Assembly (NCBI RefSeq): GCF_003850345.1
Contig: NZ_CP027707.1
Span: forward strand, 5,828,001 to 5,892,000
Length of the DNA stretch: 64,000 bases
Reading direction: 5' to 3'
Source of the DNA: Pseudomonas chlororaphis subsp. piscium
GTDB taxonomy: Bacteria; Pseudomonadota; Gammaproteobacteria; Pseudomonadales; Pseudomonadaceae
Shown here: positions 27,010 through 35,769 of the stretch, piece by piece
Layout: every line of letters starts with the position of its first letter
Position numbering within the stretch: position 1 is the stretch's first letter
Position numbers and translations under genes: made by a program
The notes under the pieces: model-generated
The model's input: the letters and a program-made list of their open reading frames with translations, nothing else
What the model was told of the DNA's origin: nothing
Databases searched by the model: none

Positions 27010-28146
27010 TTACAGGGAACGCGCGATGATTTCCTTCATGATCTCGTTGGTCCCGGCATAGATCCGCTGCACGCGCGCATCCGCCCAGGCCCGGGCTATC
27101 GGGTACTCCCACATGAAGCCGTAACCGCCGTGCAGCTGCACGCACTCGTCGAGCACCTTGCACTGCAGGTCCGTGCCCCAGTACTTGGCCATCGCGGCGG
27201 TCGGCACATCGAGTTTGCCTTGCAGGTGCAACTCCAGACAGCGGTCGACGAACACCCGACCGATCTGAATCTCGGTCGCCATTTCCGCCAGCTTGAAGCG
27301 GGTGTTCTGGAAATCGGCGATCGATTTGCCGAAAGCCTTGCGCTCGCGGGTGTATTCCAGGGTCCACTGCAATGCCGCCTCGGCTGATGCCAGGCCACCC
27401 ACAGCCACCGTCAGGCGCTCCTGGGGCAGCTCCTGCATCAGATAGGCAAAACCCGCGCCGGCCTGCCCCAGCAGGTTTTCCTTGGGTACGCGAACGTCCT
27501 GGAAGAACAGCTCGGACGTGTCCTGGGCCTTCATGCCGACCTTTTCCAGGCGCTTGCCCTTGGAAAAACCGGGCGTATCCGCCTCCACCAGGAACAGGCT
27601 GGTGCCCTTGGCGCCGGCCTTGGGATCGGTCTTGGCCACGACGATCACCAGATCGGCCAGATAACCGTTGGTGATAAAGGTCTTGGAGCCGTTGATCACA
27701 TATTCGTCACCGTCCAGCACCGCGGTGGTCTTCACCCCCTGCAGGTCGGAACCGGCGCCCGGCTCGGTCATGGCAATGGCCGTGACCATCTCGCCGGACA
27801 CCAGTTTCGGCAGGTACTTGTGCTTCAGCTCCTCGCTGCCGTAATGCAGGATGTAGGGCGCGACGATATCAGAATGCAGGGAGAAGCCGATGCCGGTCAG
27901 GCCAAGACGCCCCACCTCCTCGATCACCACCGCGCTATAGAGAAAGTCAGCCCCCAGTCCGCCGTACTCCTCAGGGAGATGGGAGCAGAGCATTCCCGCC
28001 TCACCGGCCTTGTTCCACAAGGAGCGGTCGATGTAGCCCTGCTTTTCCCATTGCCCATGGAACGGCACGGCCTCCTTTTCCAGGAAGGTACGTACGCTGT
28101 CACGAAAGAGTTCGTGCTCGGAGCTGAACAAGGTTCTTGGGATCAT
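27010..28146 (-). CDS. Acyl-CoA dehydrogenase, long-chain (LCAD-like) type
   Basis: FAD enzyme for the first step of beta-oxidation-type degradation. 378 residues from MIPRTLFSSEHELFRDSVR. The FAD/substrate motif is AIAMTEPGAGSDLQGVKT; the C-terminal part reads QLHGGYGFMWEYPIARA and IYAGTNEIMKEIIARSL. The Glu that is the base in medium-chain enzymes (YEGT) is Ala here (YAGT). As in LCAD and isovaleryl-CoA dehydrogenase, the base is probably the Glu of ELPQERL (inference). AGGTGG precedes the ATG. Divergent from the AraC regulator 145 bp away. Confidence 0.9.
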   Translation of the reverse strand: MIPRTLFSSEHELFRDSVRTFLEKEAVPFHGQWEKQGYIDRSLWNKAGEAGMLCSHLPEEYGGLGADFLYSAVVIEEVGRLGLTGIGFSLHSDIVAPYILHYGSEELKHKYLPKLVSGEMVTAIAMTEPGAGSDLQGVKTTAVLDGDEYVINGSKTFITNGYLADLVIVVAKTDPKAGAKGTSLFLVEADTPGFSKGKRLEKVGMKAQDTSELFFQDVRVPKENLLGQAGAGFAYLMQELPQERLTVAVGGLASAEAALQWTLEYTRERKAFGKSIADFQNTRFKLAEMATEIQIGRVFVDRCLELHLQGKLDVPTAAMAKYWGTDLQCKVLDECVQLHGGYGFMWEYPIARAWADARVQRIYAGTNEIMKEIIARSL

Positions 28147-28291
28147 GGGGCCACCTGTCGTTATTGTTAGCCGGGATTGGCCCACAGAGCCTAAGCCCAC
28201 GCGTACGACACAGGACACTGGACACATCCGACAAAAAATAAGACGATCCAGCCGTCTGGTGACCACTTTCCCCTATAAGAACAATTGAATT

Positions 28292-29290
28292 ATGTCTAAC
28301 CAAACCTCCACGCCCTTGCGGCGCGTCAGCATCCTGGCTATCGACCGGGTTTTCGCCTCCACCCTCATGCAAGCCAAGGATTTCTTCCATCTGGCCAGCC
28401 TGCGCTACGGCAAGCAGCTGGGCCAGGGCCTGACCCCGGCGTTCGAAACCCGCCTGGTCAGCCCGGACGGAAAACCGGTGTGCAGTTTCAGCAACGTGAT
28501 CATGCCGGTGGACGGCGCCCTGGAAGATACCGACGTGATCATCCTCCCGGCGTTCTGGGACGATTTCGAAACCCTCTGCCAACGTTATCCACAGATCCTG
28601 CCCTGGCTGCGCCAGCAACATGCCCGCGGCGCGGTGCTCTGCGGCGAGGCCACCGGGGTGTTCTGGCTGGCCGAGGCCGGGTTGCTCGACGGCAAGGAAG
28701 CCACCACTTACTGGCGCTTCTTCAATGCCTTCAGCGAGCGCTTCCCCAAGGTTCAGCTCAATCAGGACAAGCACCTGACCGACGCCGACAACCTGTATTG
28801 CGCCGGCGGCACCACCTCGGCCTGCGATCTATACATCTACCTGATCGAGCGTTTCTGCGGCGCCAACGTCGCCCAGGCCGTGGCCCGTGACATTCTCTAT
28901 GAAGTGCAGCGCAGCTATTCCCCGGGCCGTATCGGCTTCGGCGGCCAGAAGCTGCACCAGGACGTGATCATCCTGCAGATCCAGCACTGGCTCGAAGAGC
29001 ATTTCGCCGACAAGTTCCGCTTCGAGGACGTGGCCCGCGAACATGGCATGAGCATTCGCAATTTCATGCGGCGCTTCCAGACCGCCACCGGCGACAAGCC
29101 ACTGCATTACCTGCAACGCCTGCGTATCGAAACCGCCAAGGGCCTGCTTTCGGGGACGCGCAAGAGCATCAAGACCATCAGTTATGAAGTCGGCTATGAC
29201 GATGCGAGCTTCTTCGCCCGTCTGTTCCGCCAGCACACCGAGCTGTCGCCGAACCAGTACCGGCAACAGTTTCACCAACAAGCCGCGTGA
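28292..29290 (+). CDS. GlxA-family AraC-type transcriptional regulator
   Basis: 332 residues. The N-terminal DJ-1/PfpI-like (GATase1-like) domain, about 10-190, includes DTDVIILPAFWDD and the nucleophile-elbow-like GAVLCGEATGVFWLAEAGLL. The C-terminal double helix-turn-helix is AraC/XylS type (FRFEDVAREHGMSIRNFMRR and KTISYEVGYDDASFFARLFR). Family members sense small metabolites. The divergent acyl-CoA dehydrogenase is a likely target, inferred from position only. Confidence 0.88.
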   Translation: MSNQTSTPLRRVSILAIDRVFASTLMQAKDFFHLASLRYGKQLGQGLTPAFETRLVSPDGKPVCSFSNVIMPVDGALEDTDVIILPAFWDDFETLCQRYPQILPWLRQQHARGAVLCGEATGVFWLAEAGLLDGKEATTYWRFFNAFSERFPKVQLNQDKHLTDADNLYCAGGTTSACDLYIYLIERFCGANVAQAVARDILYEVQRSYSPGRIGFGGQKLHQDVIILQIQHWLEEHFADKFRFEDVAREHGMSIRNFMRRFQTATGDKPLHYLQRLRIETAKGLLSGTRKSIKTISYEVGYDDASFFARLFRQHTELSPNQYRQQFHQQAA

Positions 29291-29295
29291 ATGAA

Positions 29296-29324
29296 AAAGG
29301 GCCTGCAATGCAGGCCCTTCTTTT
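29296..29324. terminator. Terminator between the GlxA-type regulator and zapE
   Basis: AAGGGCCTGCA-T-TGCAGGCCCTT makes an 11-bp stem followed by CTTCTTTT; A-rich on the left. It separates convergent genes. Confidence 0.8.
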
Positions 29325-29337
29325 ATCCGGACAACCC

Positions 29338-30432
29338 TTAAGGCTTGTGCGCCCGCGAGAGGAACTCGTGGGACTGCATTTCCAGCAGACGGCTGAGGGT
29401 GCGCTGGAACTCGAAGGTCAGGCGACCGCCGGTGTACAGATCCTTGAGCTCGACTTCAGCGGAAATGATCAGCTTGACGTTACGGTCGTAGAACTCGTCG
29501 ACCATGTTGATGAAGCGACGGGCGATGTCGTCGGTGGCGACGCTCATCTGCTCGACACCGCTGACCAGCACGGCGTGGAAGACCTTGCCCAGTTCGATGT
29601 AGTCGTTCTGGCTGCGCGGACCGTCGCACAGTTCGCGGAAGTCGAACCAGGCCACGTCATCGCAGGTACGCAGGGCACGGATTTCACGGTTCTCGACAAT
29701 CAGCACATCGTTTTCCACCGCCTGGGTGCACTCCGGCGTCAGCGCGCGGAAGCTCTTGCGCAGGCTTTCGTGGGCCGCTTCGTCCATCGGGAAGTGGAAC
29801 AGTTCGGCCTGCTCCAGGTGACGCAGACGGTAATCCACACCACTGTCGACGTTGACGATTTCGGTGTGCTGCTTGATCAGGGCAATGGCCGGCAGGAAAC
29901 GCGCACGCTGCAAGCCGTCCTTGTACAGACCGTCCGGCACGATGTTCGAGGTGGCCACCAGGGTCACGCCGTTCTTGAACAGCTCTTCCATCAGCGTGCC
30001 GAGAATCATGGCGTCGGTAATGTCGGAGACGAAAAACTCGTCGAAGCAGATCACCCGGGCCTCGTCGGCGAAACGCTTGGCGATGATGGTCAGCGGGTTC
30101 TTCTCGCCGCCCAGGGTCTTCATCTCTTCGTGCACACGCTTCATGAAGCGGTGGAAGTGAGTACGGACCTTCTGCTTGAACGGCAGGGCTTCAAAGAAGG
30201 TATCGACCAGATAGGTCTTGCCACGCCCTACCCCGCCCCAGAAGTACAGGCCCTTGACCGGCACCTGGTCTTTCTTGCCAAACAGCTTGCCCAGCAGGCC
30301 CGGCTTGTTGTTCGACGCGGCGATCAGATCGTCGTACAGGCGCTGCAAATGACGCACGGCGGTTTCCTGCGCAGCGTCGTGGAAGAACTCCGGGCGTTTC
30401 AGATCAGCTTGGTATCGTTCTAGGGGCGTCAT
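29338..30432 (-). CDS. zapE: Cell division ATPase ZapE (AFG1 family)
   Basis: AAA-type ATPase reported to regulate FtsZ-ring stability in E. coli. 364 residues. Walker A is GGVGRGKTYLVDTF, Walker B is VICFDEFFVSDI, and sensor-1 is VATSNIVPDGLY. The N-terminal TPLERYQADLKRPEF is typical of the family. Upstream is trpS (same strand), separated by its own terminator. Confidence 0.93.
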   Translation of the reverse strand: MTPLERYQADLKRPEFFHDAAQETAVRHLQRLYDDLIAASNNKPGLLGKLFGKKDQVPVKGLYFWGGVGRGKTYLVDTFFEALPFKQKVRTHFHRFMKRVHEEMKTLGGEKNPLTIIAKRFADEARVICFDEFFVSDITDAMILGTLMEELFKNGVTLVATSNIVPDGLYKDGLQRARFLPAIALIKQHTEIVNVDSGVDYRLRHLEQAELFHFPMDEAAHESLRKSFRALTPECTQAVENDVLIVENREIRALRTCDDVAWFDFRELCDGPRSQNDYIELGKVFHAVLVSGVEQMSVATDDIARRFINMVDEFYDRNVKLIISAEVELKDLYTGGRLTFEFQRTLSRLLEMQSHEFLSRAHKP

Positions 30433-30451
30433 AATTCGTTAGCAAGGCAAC

Positions 30452-30481
30452 AAAAACGGGCCGTCACTGTAGCGACGGCCC
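30452..30481 (-). terminator. Terminator after trpS
   Basis: GGGCCGTC/GACGGCCC stem (30458-30465 with 30474-30481), followed on the minus strand by a run of T5 (plus-strand A5 at 30452-30456). It lies between the trpS stop and the zapE start. Confidence 0.75.
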
Positions 30482-30519
30482 TTGAGAATGGCAATCAGCC
30501 CTTGGTCGGGAGATTGCGG

Positions 30520-31875
30520 TTAGTCCTGCACAGGCGTCAGGGCGACGCGCAGCACATCGATTGCCGCATCGCGGGCCGCCGCGTCGGCAAAGGCCGGGCT
30601 GTCGGCCACGCACTCACCTTCCAGCCACAGGCTGAAACTCAGCGCTTCGCTGCGCAGATCCAGAGCCTGGCCGGCTTGCAGTTGCTTGGTCACGGCACCC
30701 GCGGTCTTGCCGTCGGCAAAGTTGCGCGACAGCAACAGTTGCTCGCCATCGGCGGCCAGCAGGCGGAAACGGAAGCTGCCGTCGTCTTCGCGGAAGCTGA
30801 CGAAGCGCGCGGCCTTGGCTGCTTTCTTCTTGGTGGTCGCCGCCACTTGCACCTGGTTGACGAACGAACGCAGGCCCACGGCCTCGCGCAGCTCGTTGAG
30901 GAAGGGCGTGGCCACCGTTCGGGCTTTCTTGGCGCCGGCCTGGAGGATGTCTTCCAGGTCCGAAGGGCGCTCGATCAACTGGTGATAACGCTCGCGCGCC
31001 TCGCCCAGCTGGTTGTCCAGCAGTTGGAACAGACGACTCTTCGCCTCGCCCCAACCCAGGCCCTGCAGCAGTTCGCTGCGGAATTCGTCAGCCTGGGCCT
31101 GTGTCGCGAAGGCCTGGAACAGGGTAAACAGGTGCGCGTTGTCCGGGTCCTTGGCTTCGCCAGGAGCACGGGAGTCGGTGACGATGCGCGAGATCGCGTC
31201 CTTCATGTCCTTGGCGCTGCTGAACAACGGGATGGTGTTGTCGTAGCTCTTGGACATCTTGCGGCCATCGAGGCCCGGCAAGGTGGCGACGCTTTCCTCG
31301 ATCAGCGCCTCGGGCATGGTGAAGAACTCCTTGCCCTGGCCGAACAGGTGGTTGAAGCGCTGACCGATGTCACGAGCCATTTCCACGTGCTGGATCTGGT
31401 CGCGGCCGACCGGCACCTTGTGCGCGTTGAACATCAGGATGTCCGCGGCCATCAGCACCGGGTAGCTGTACAGGCCCATGGTGATGCCGGCATCCGGGTC
31501 TTCACCGGTTTCGACGTTTTTATCCACCGAAGCCTTGTAGGCATGGGCGCGGTTGAGCAGGCCCTTGGCCGCCACGCAGGTCAGCAACCAGGTCAGTTCC
31601 GGGATTTCCGGGATGTCCGACTGGCGATAGAACGTCACGCGCTCCACATCCAGGCCACCGGCCAGCCAGGTCGCGGCGATTTCCAGGCGCGAGCGCTGGA
31701 TACGCAGCGGGTCGTCGCACTTGATCAGGGCGTGATAGTCGGCCAGGAAGTAGAACGAATCGGCATTGCTGTCGCGGCTGGCGAGAATCGCCGGACGGAT
31801 GGCGCCGGCGTAGTTGCCCAGGTGCGGCGTGCCGGTGGTGGTGATGCCGGTGAGGATGCGCGTACGAGTAGTCAT
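30520..31875 (-). CDS. trpS: Tryptophan--tRNA ligase with C-terminal extension
   Basis: Class I tRNA synthetase charging tRNA-Trp. 451 residues from MTTRTRILTGITTTGTPHLG; the HIGH-equivalent is TPHLGNYAG (about 16-24) and KMSKS is at about 206-210. E. coli TrpS ends at about 334 residues; this one carries about 105 more (from about 346) beginning with a Lys/Ala-rich linker (AATTKKKAAKAARF). The segment FRFRLLAADGEQLLLSRNF resembles the YegP/DUF1508 repeat. I chose the ATG at 31875 over a TTG eight codons earlier. Confidence 0.95.
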   Translation of the reverse strand: MTTRTRILTGITTTGTPHLGNYAGAIRPAILASRDSNADSFYFLADYHALIKCDDPLRIQRSRLEIAATWLAGGLDVERVTFYRQSDIPEIPELTWLLTCVAAKGLLNRAHAYKASVDKNVETGEDPDAGITMGLYSYPVLMAADILMFNAHKVPVGRDQIQHVEMARDIGQRFNHLFGQGKEFFTMPEALIEESVATLPGLDGRKMSKSYDNTIPLFSSAKDMKDAISRIVTDSRAPGEAKDPDNAHLFTLFQAFATQAQADEFRSELLQGLGWGEAKSRLFQLLDNQLGEARERYHQLIERPSDLEDILQAGAKKARTVATPFLNELREAVGLRSFVNQVQVAATTKKKAAKAARFVSFREDDGSFRFRLLAADGEQLLLSRNFADGKTAGAVTKQLQAGQALDLRSEALSFSLWLEGECVADSPAFADAAARDAAIDVLRVALTPVQD

Positions 31876-31899
31876 GGGTAATCGCTTATCAGACTGCAA

Positions 31900-32529
31900 T
31901 CAATTCGAGAGTCGTGGCAGCACTAGATCCTTGAGATCGGTGAGCTTGCCATGAAAAAAGTGTCCGCATTCTGCCACTTTCAGCAGCTCATGGGGGCGCT
32001 CAAGCGCGTCGGACCAGTCGTAGACCAGTTGCGGGTCGACCACTTCGTCGGTTTCCGGTTGGATCAGGGTCAGCGGGCAGTTCTGTGGTAGCTGGTCGGT
32101 GTCGCGCAAACGCATCACCGCGGCGGCGACCATGAACAGGTGCTTGAGTTGTTCACCGCGGGCTTCCAGGCGCCCGCCAAGGCTGGCGGCGACGAAGCCG
32201 CCGAAGGAGAAACCGAGCAGGGTCATCGGCAGGTCCGGGTGCCTGGCCCGCAGCCACTCTGCGGCCGCCTGCGCATCGTCGACTTCGCCGCTGCCCATGT
32301 CGTGGCTGCCTTCGCTGGCGCCGACGCCACGGTAGTTGAAACGCAAAGTGATCAGGCCGGCGTCGCGTGCCGTACGCTGTAGGGTCGAGACCACCTTGTT
32401 GAGCATGGTGCCGCCCTGCACCGGGTTCGGATGGCAGATCAGCGCCACGCCACGGGCGTCGGCGACATCCAGATACAGGGCTTCCAGTTGGCCGACCGGG
32501 CCGGCAATCACTACGGGGGTTTCACGCAT
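31900..32529 (-). CDS. Alpha/beta hydrolase (serine esterase-like)
   Basis: 209 residues from MRETPVVIAGPVGQLEAL. The oxyanion/HGP-type strand is ALICHPNPVQGGTMLNKVV, the nucleophile elbow is GFSFGG, and a late Asp and His (ETDEVVDP and ECGHFFHGKL) complete a catalytic triad. Small hydrolases like this (dienelactone-hydrolase/KAT3-like) have no settled substrate. A TTG two codons upstream has better-spaced GGAG. It precedes trpS by 24 nt and is probably cotranscribed. Confidence 0.85.
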   Translation of the reverse strand: MRETPVVIAGPVGQLEALYLDVADARGVALICHPNPVQGGTMLNKVVSTLQRTARDAGLITLRFNYRGVGASEGSHDMGSGEVDDAQAAAEWLRARHPDLPMTLLGFSFGGFVAASLGGRLEARGEQLKHLFMVAAAVMRLRDTDQLPQNCPLTLIQPETDEVVDPQLVYDWSDALERPHELLKVAECGHFFHGKLTDLKDLVLPRLSN

Positions 32530-32673
32530 AAGCAAGGAAGGAACTCCGTGACCTCGAATCGGGTCGACTCGTCTAGCAAATTGTCTGTGCCAATCTATTG
32601 CGAGTGAATCGCGGTATACAGCGCAGGTTCGAGCCGTTAACGTAAAGCAAAGCCGTTTATAGAGGAAGGACTC

Positions 32674-33108
32674 GTGGAACACTCGCTCTTAGTTTGGTTG
32701 TTGCCGACTCTTGCCCTGATCGCGGGTGTCGCCATTGGATTTCTGGTCGCTCGCCTGCTGCCGAATGCCGCGCCTAACCGCACGCAACGTCAGCTGGATG
32801 ATATTCAGGAACGTTTTGACAGCTATCAGAACGAAGTGGTCACCCACTTCAACAGCACCGCCACCCTGGTGAAAAAACTCACTCAAAGCTATCAGGAAGT
32901 GCAGGACCATCTCGCCGAGGGCGCCAACCGCCTGGCCCTGGACGAACTGACCCGCCAACGCCTGCTGGCCGCGCTGCACTCCGACTCGGTGCAGGCTCCA
33001 CGGGAACGCCTGACGCCGCCGCGCGACCAGGAACCGCCACGGGACTACGCGCCAAAGACGCCTAACGCGCCGGGCATGCTCGACGAGCATTATGGTCTGA
33101 AGAAGTAA
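32674..33108 (+). CDS. zapG: YhcB/ZapG family inner-membrane protein (GTG start)
   Basis: 144 residues, DUF1043 family, implicated in division and envelope integrity in E. coli. One N-terminal membrane helix (LLVWLLPTLALIAGVAIGFLVARLL), a long amphipathic coiled coil (about 38-100) and a Pro-rich charged tail (PPRDQEPPRDYAPKTP). The GTG is preceded by AGAGGAAGGA. Single-gene unit ended by the strong terminator at 33132. The 144-bp divergent spacer from the hydrolase shows no clear promoter. Confidence 0.88.
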   Translation: MEHSLLVWLLPTLALIAGVAIGFLVARLLPNAAPNRTQRQLDDIQERFDSYQNEVVTHFNSTATLVKKLTQSYQEVQDHLAEGANRLALDELTRQRLLAALHSDSVQAPRERLTPPRDQEPPRDYAPKTPNAPGMLDEHYGLKK

Positions 33109-33131
33109 TCAGGCTTCGCGCCCAATAAAAA

Positions 33132-33166
33132 GCCCCCGGACAACTCGGTTGTCCGGGGGCTTTTTT
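33132..33166. terminator. Strong terminator after yhcB/zapG
   Basis: Perfect 13-bp stem GCCCCCGGACAAC/GTTGTCCGGGGGC around TCG, flanked by A5 and T6. Confidence 0.92.
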
Positions 33167-33223
33167 GTATCTGGTGATTGGATAGCGACTGATCGGACCT
33201 CTTCGCGGGCAAAGGCCACACAC

Positions 33224-33254
33224 AAAAATGCCCGATCACAGGATCGGGCATTTC
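33224..33254 (-). terminator. Terminator after the OmpA-family gene
   Basis: 10-bp stem ATGCCCGATC/GATCGGGCAT with loop ACAG; on the minus strand it is followed by a T-run (plus-strand A5 at 33224-33228). It lies 18 bp after the stop codon. Confidence 0.82.
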
Positions 33255-33271
33255 TTCATTCAAACGATCAG

Positions 33272-34003
33272 TTACGGATACTGCTGAACCGTACCCGGCT
33301 GTTGCTGCTGACCACCATACTGCTGACCCGGAATCGCCTTCAGGTTGACTTCCACCCGACGGTTCTGCGCGCGGCCATTGACGTCGCCGTTGCTGGCGAT
33401 CGGGTTATCCGGGCCAGCGCCACGCGCCGACAGGTTGGCACCGCTGACACCTTGCGAGGTCAGGTAGCTCGCCACGCTCTGGGCGCGACGCTGGGACAGG
33501 TCCATGTTGTGCTGACGGCTGCCGGTGCTGTCGGTGTAGCCGACGATTTCGATCTGGTTCTGGCTGAACTCCTTGAGGGAGCCGGCCAGGTTGTTCAGCG
33601 GCTGATAGAAGCTTGGGGCGATGTTCGCCGAATCGGTGGCGAAGGTGATGTTACCCGGCATGATCAGTTTGATCTGATCGCCCTGGCGCTGCACTTCGAC
33701 CCCGGTATTGGCCATGCTGGCACGCAGTTTCTTTTCCTGCTGGTCGGCGTAGTAGCCGTAACCGGCGGCGGAAGCACCAACTACCGCGGCGCCGATCAGC
33801 GCGCCTTTGCCACGGTTGTTGTGGTCGATGGCGGCACCGGCCAGCGCACCGGCCAAGGCACCCAGGCCACCGTATTTTGCAGTTTTGCTCATGCCCGTGG
33901 AGCCGTCGGCCTGCCCCTGATTGTCATAGGGGTTAGGCGAAGCACAGCCGGACAACAAGGCCACAGCAGTAGCAACAACGATCAAACGACGCGAGGTGAA
34001 CAT
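33272..34003 (-). CDS. OmpA-family outer-membrane lipoprotein (YiaD-like)
   Basis: 243 residues. Signal peptide with lipobox ALLSGCAS (Cys near 20), a glycine-zipper region (about 45-85: YGGLGALAGALAGAAID and GALIGAAVVGASAAGYG), then an OmpA/MotB peptidoglycan-binding domain (about 110-225) with ITFATDSANIAP, IVGYTDSTGSRQHNMDLSQR and RAQNRRVEV. The tail is Gln-rich (QQYGGQQQQPG). AGGAG lies 8 nt before the ATG. Probably anchors the outer membrane to the wall. Confidence 0.9.
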   Translation of the reverse strand: MFTSRRLIVVATAVALLSGCASPNPYDNQGQADGSTGMSKTAKYGGLGALAGALAGAAIDHNNRGKGALIGAAVVGASAAGYGYYADQQEKKLRASMANTGVEVQRQGDQIKLIMPGNITFATDSANIAPSFYQPLNNLAGSLKEFSQNQIEIVGYTDSTGSRQHNMDLSQRRAQSVASYLTSQGVSGANLSARGAGPDNPIASNGDVNGRAQNRRVEVNLKAIPGQQYGGQQQQPGTVQQYP

Positions 34004-34117
34004 GGAGAAGCTCCTACTTTTTTCATTCTGTGATGCAGCGGACGTTGGCAACAGACCTTTGCAGGCGTTTGAACACGGCCAATGACAAAAATTCCGTGAA
34101 ACTTTTGACAGCAAAGG

Positions 34118-34762
34118 TCAGGCCCTGACAAAGGGATTCTCACGCATTTCATCGCCCAGGCGGGTGTCCGGACCATGCCCGGCCACCACGGTCGCGTCTT
34201 CATCGAGGGTGTACAGACGCTGCTTGATCGAACGCACGATGGTGGCCTGGTCGCCACCCCACAGATCCGTGCGCCCTACCCCGCGCTTGAACAACGTGTC
34301 GCCGGCAATCAGCAGCTTAGCCTCTGCGAACCAGAAGCTCATGGAACCTGGGGTATGCCCCGGCGTATGCAGGGCCACGCCGCAGCCGCAGGCCAGTTCT
34401 TCGTCGTCCGCCAGCCAGCGATCCGGCGCCGGTACTGGAGTGTAAGGCACGCCGAACATGCCGCACTGCATCTCCAGGTTGTCCCAGAGGAACTGATCCT
34501 CCTTGTGCAGGTGCAGGGTCGCGCCGGTTTTCTCCTTCATCTGCCCGGACGCCAGGAAGTGATCCAGGTGGGCATGGGTGTGGATGATGCTCACCACCTT
34601 CAGCCCCAGCGCGTCGAGCCGCGCCATGATCAGGTCGGGATTGCCGCCCGGGTCAACGACTATGGCCTTTTTTGTAACAGGGTCGCCGATGATCGTGCAG
34701 TTGCACTGCAAGGGGCCGACGGGGAAGGTTTCGCGAATAAGGGCGGGCTTGGCGGCTTCCAT
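34118..34762 (-). CDS. Metallo-beta-lactamase-fold hydrolase (glyoxalase II-like, YcbL type)
   Basis: 214 residues. The metal site HTHAHLDH (HxHxDH form), HTPGHTPGSMSFW, IAGDTLFKRGVGRTDL and the late GHGPDT supply the two-metal ligands of the glyoxalase II subgroup. The ATG at 34762 begins MEAAKPALIRETFPVGPLQC; an upstream in-frame stretch is Cys/Trp-rich and non-conserved in look, so I reject it. A thioester or sulfur-carrier substrate is likely but not shown. Confidence 0.9.
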   Translation of the reverse strand: MEAAKPALIRETFPVGPLQCNCTIIGDPVTKKAIVVDPGGNPDLIMARLDALGLKVVSIIHTHAHLDHFLASGQMKEKTGATLHLHKEDQFLWDNLEMQCGMFGVPYTPVPAPDRWLADDEELACGCGVALHTPGHTPGSMSFWFAEAKLLIAGDTLFKRGVGRTDLWGGDQATIVRSIKQRLYTLDEDATVVAGHGPDTRLGDEMRENPFVRA

Positions 34763-34874
34763 GGGATGTTCCTGAAAAAACGATGGGCCATTCTCGCACA
34801 GCTTGCGGCCGCTGCTTTGCCGCTCAATGCAGACAATGACTGCCGCCCTAGGTCCCGGGCGGCAGCCATCCCAG

Positions 34875-35375
34875 TCAGAACGCCAACTGCAGGGTTTCCT
34901 CACCCTCCAGCGCCAGCAGGAACTGCTTGGCCTGGAGCCCGCCGGCAAAACCGGTGAGGCTGCCCGAGGCGCCGATCACCCGGTGGCAAGGGGCAATGAT
35001 CGAGATCGGGTTCCGGCCGTTGGCCGCGCCGACCGCGCGCACGGCCTTGGGACTGCCCACCTGCGCGGCAATCTGGCTGTAGCTGCGGGTTTCACCGAAA
35101 GGAATGGTCAGCAGCGCCTGCCAGACCTTGCACTGGAACTCGGTGCCGACAAAGTCCAGTTCCAGCTCGAAGCAATCGCGGCTGCCGGCAAAGTACTCAT
35201 TGAGCTGGCGTTCGGTTTCCAGCAAGACCGGATGATCCTCGGCTGGCTGCAACGGGCCGAGACGCACGCGGTTTTCGCGTTCGTTCTCCCAGAGAATCGC
35301 GGCGAGCTTCGTGCCTCTGGCAACCAGGGTCAGTTGACCGACGGGCGAGTTCATCAATTTGAATACGCAGGACAT
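34875..35375 (-). CDS. ogt: Methylated-DNA--protein-cysteine methyltransferase (Ogt-type)
   Basis: Suicide repair enzyme that removes methyl groups from O6-alkylguanine. 166 residues. The active site is NPISIIAPCHRVIGASGSLTG with the acceptor Cys in PCHRV; the recognition helix AVRAVGAANGRN carries the Arg finger. There is no AdaA/AraC domain, so it is the stand-alone form. AGGAGG lies upstream of the ATG. Confidence 0.94.
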   Translation of the reverse strand: MSCVFKLMNSPVGQLTLVARGTKLAAILWENERENRVRLGPLQPAEDHPVLLETERQLNEYFAGSRDCFELELDFVGTEFQCKVWQALLTIPFGETRSYSQIAAQVGSPKAVRAVGAANGRNPISIIAPCHRVIGASGSLTGFAGGLQAKQFLLALEGEETLQLAF

Positions 35376-35523
35376 AGTAAGCCTCCTTTATCTTCCAGGG
35401 AGATCAGGCCGGGCCTGGCCGTCATCTCAGTACGCCTGCACTGTAGATCGACATTCAAGCGCAAGAACTACGTTTCTTGTGCTTGAATTCAGTGCCGGAT
35501 CTTCCTGGGTGCCGCTACGCTGG

Positions 35524-35769
35524 CTACTCATCCTCTTCGATCAGATAACAATTGTCACTGCTGCTGCGCTGCCCGTGGGGATAGACGATAAAAGCGCCGC
35601 GCCCATTGCCGCACTCGAGCAGATGCACCGGCGACAGTTCACGCTGTTGATCGATGCGCGCATTGAGCCGGACGATATAGATGCCCAGCGCAAGCGACAC
35701 GCAAAGAATCAGCAACAAGCAAAACACCAACTGATCGGTGTAGCCCGCGCCGGCCTTTTCAGGATGCAT
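35524..35769 (-). CDS. Hypothetical small membrane protein (81 aa)
   Basis: No family recognized. The protein starts MHPEKAGAGYTDQ, has one hydrophobic helix (LVFCLLLILCVSLALGIYIV, about 14-33), then a soluble tail with two Cys residues, ending CYLIEEDE. Its start overlaps the 3' end of the next upstream small ORF by 11 nt, so the two are probably translated together. They sit divergently from a two-component system. Confidence 0.6.
   Translation of the reverse strand: MHPEKAGAGYTDQLVFCLLLILCVSLALGIYIVRLNARIDQQRELSPVHLLECGNGRGAFIVYPHGQRSSSDNCYLIEEDE

Noticed and set aside
34840..34864. GC-rich dyad between the MBL-fold hydrolase and ogt as a terminator
   Set aside because: Stem CTGCCGCCC/GGGCGGCAG is clear but lacks a T-run on either strand.
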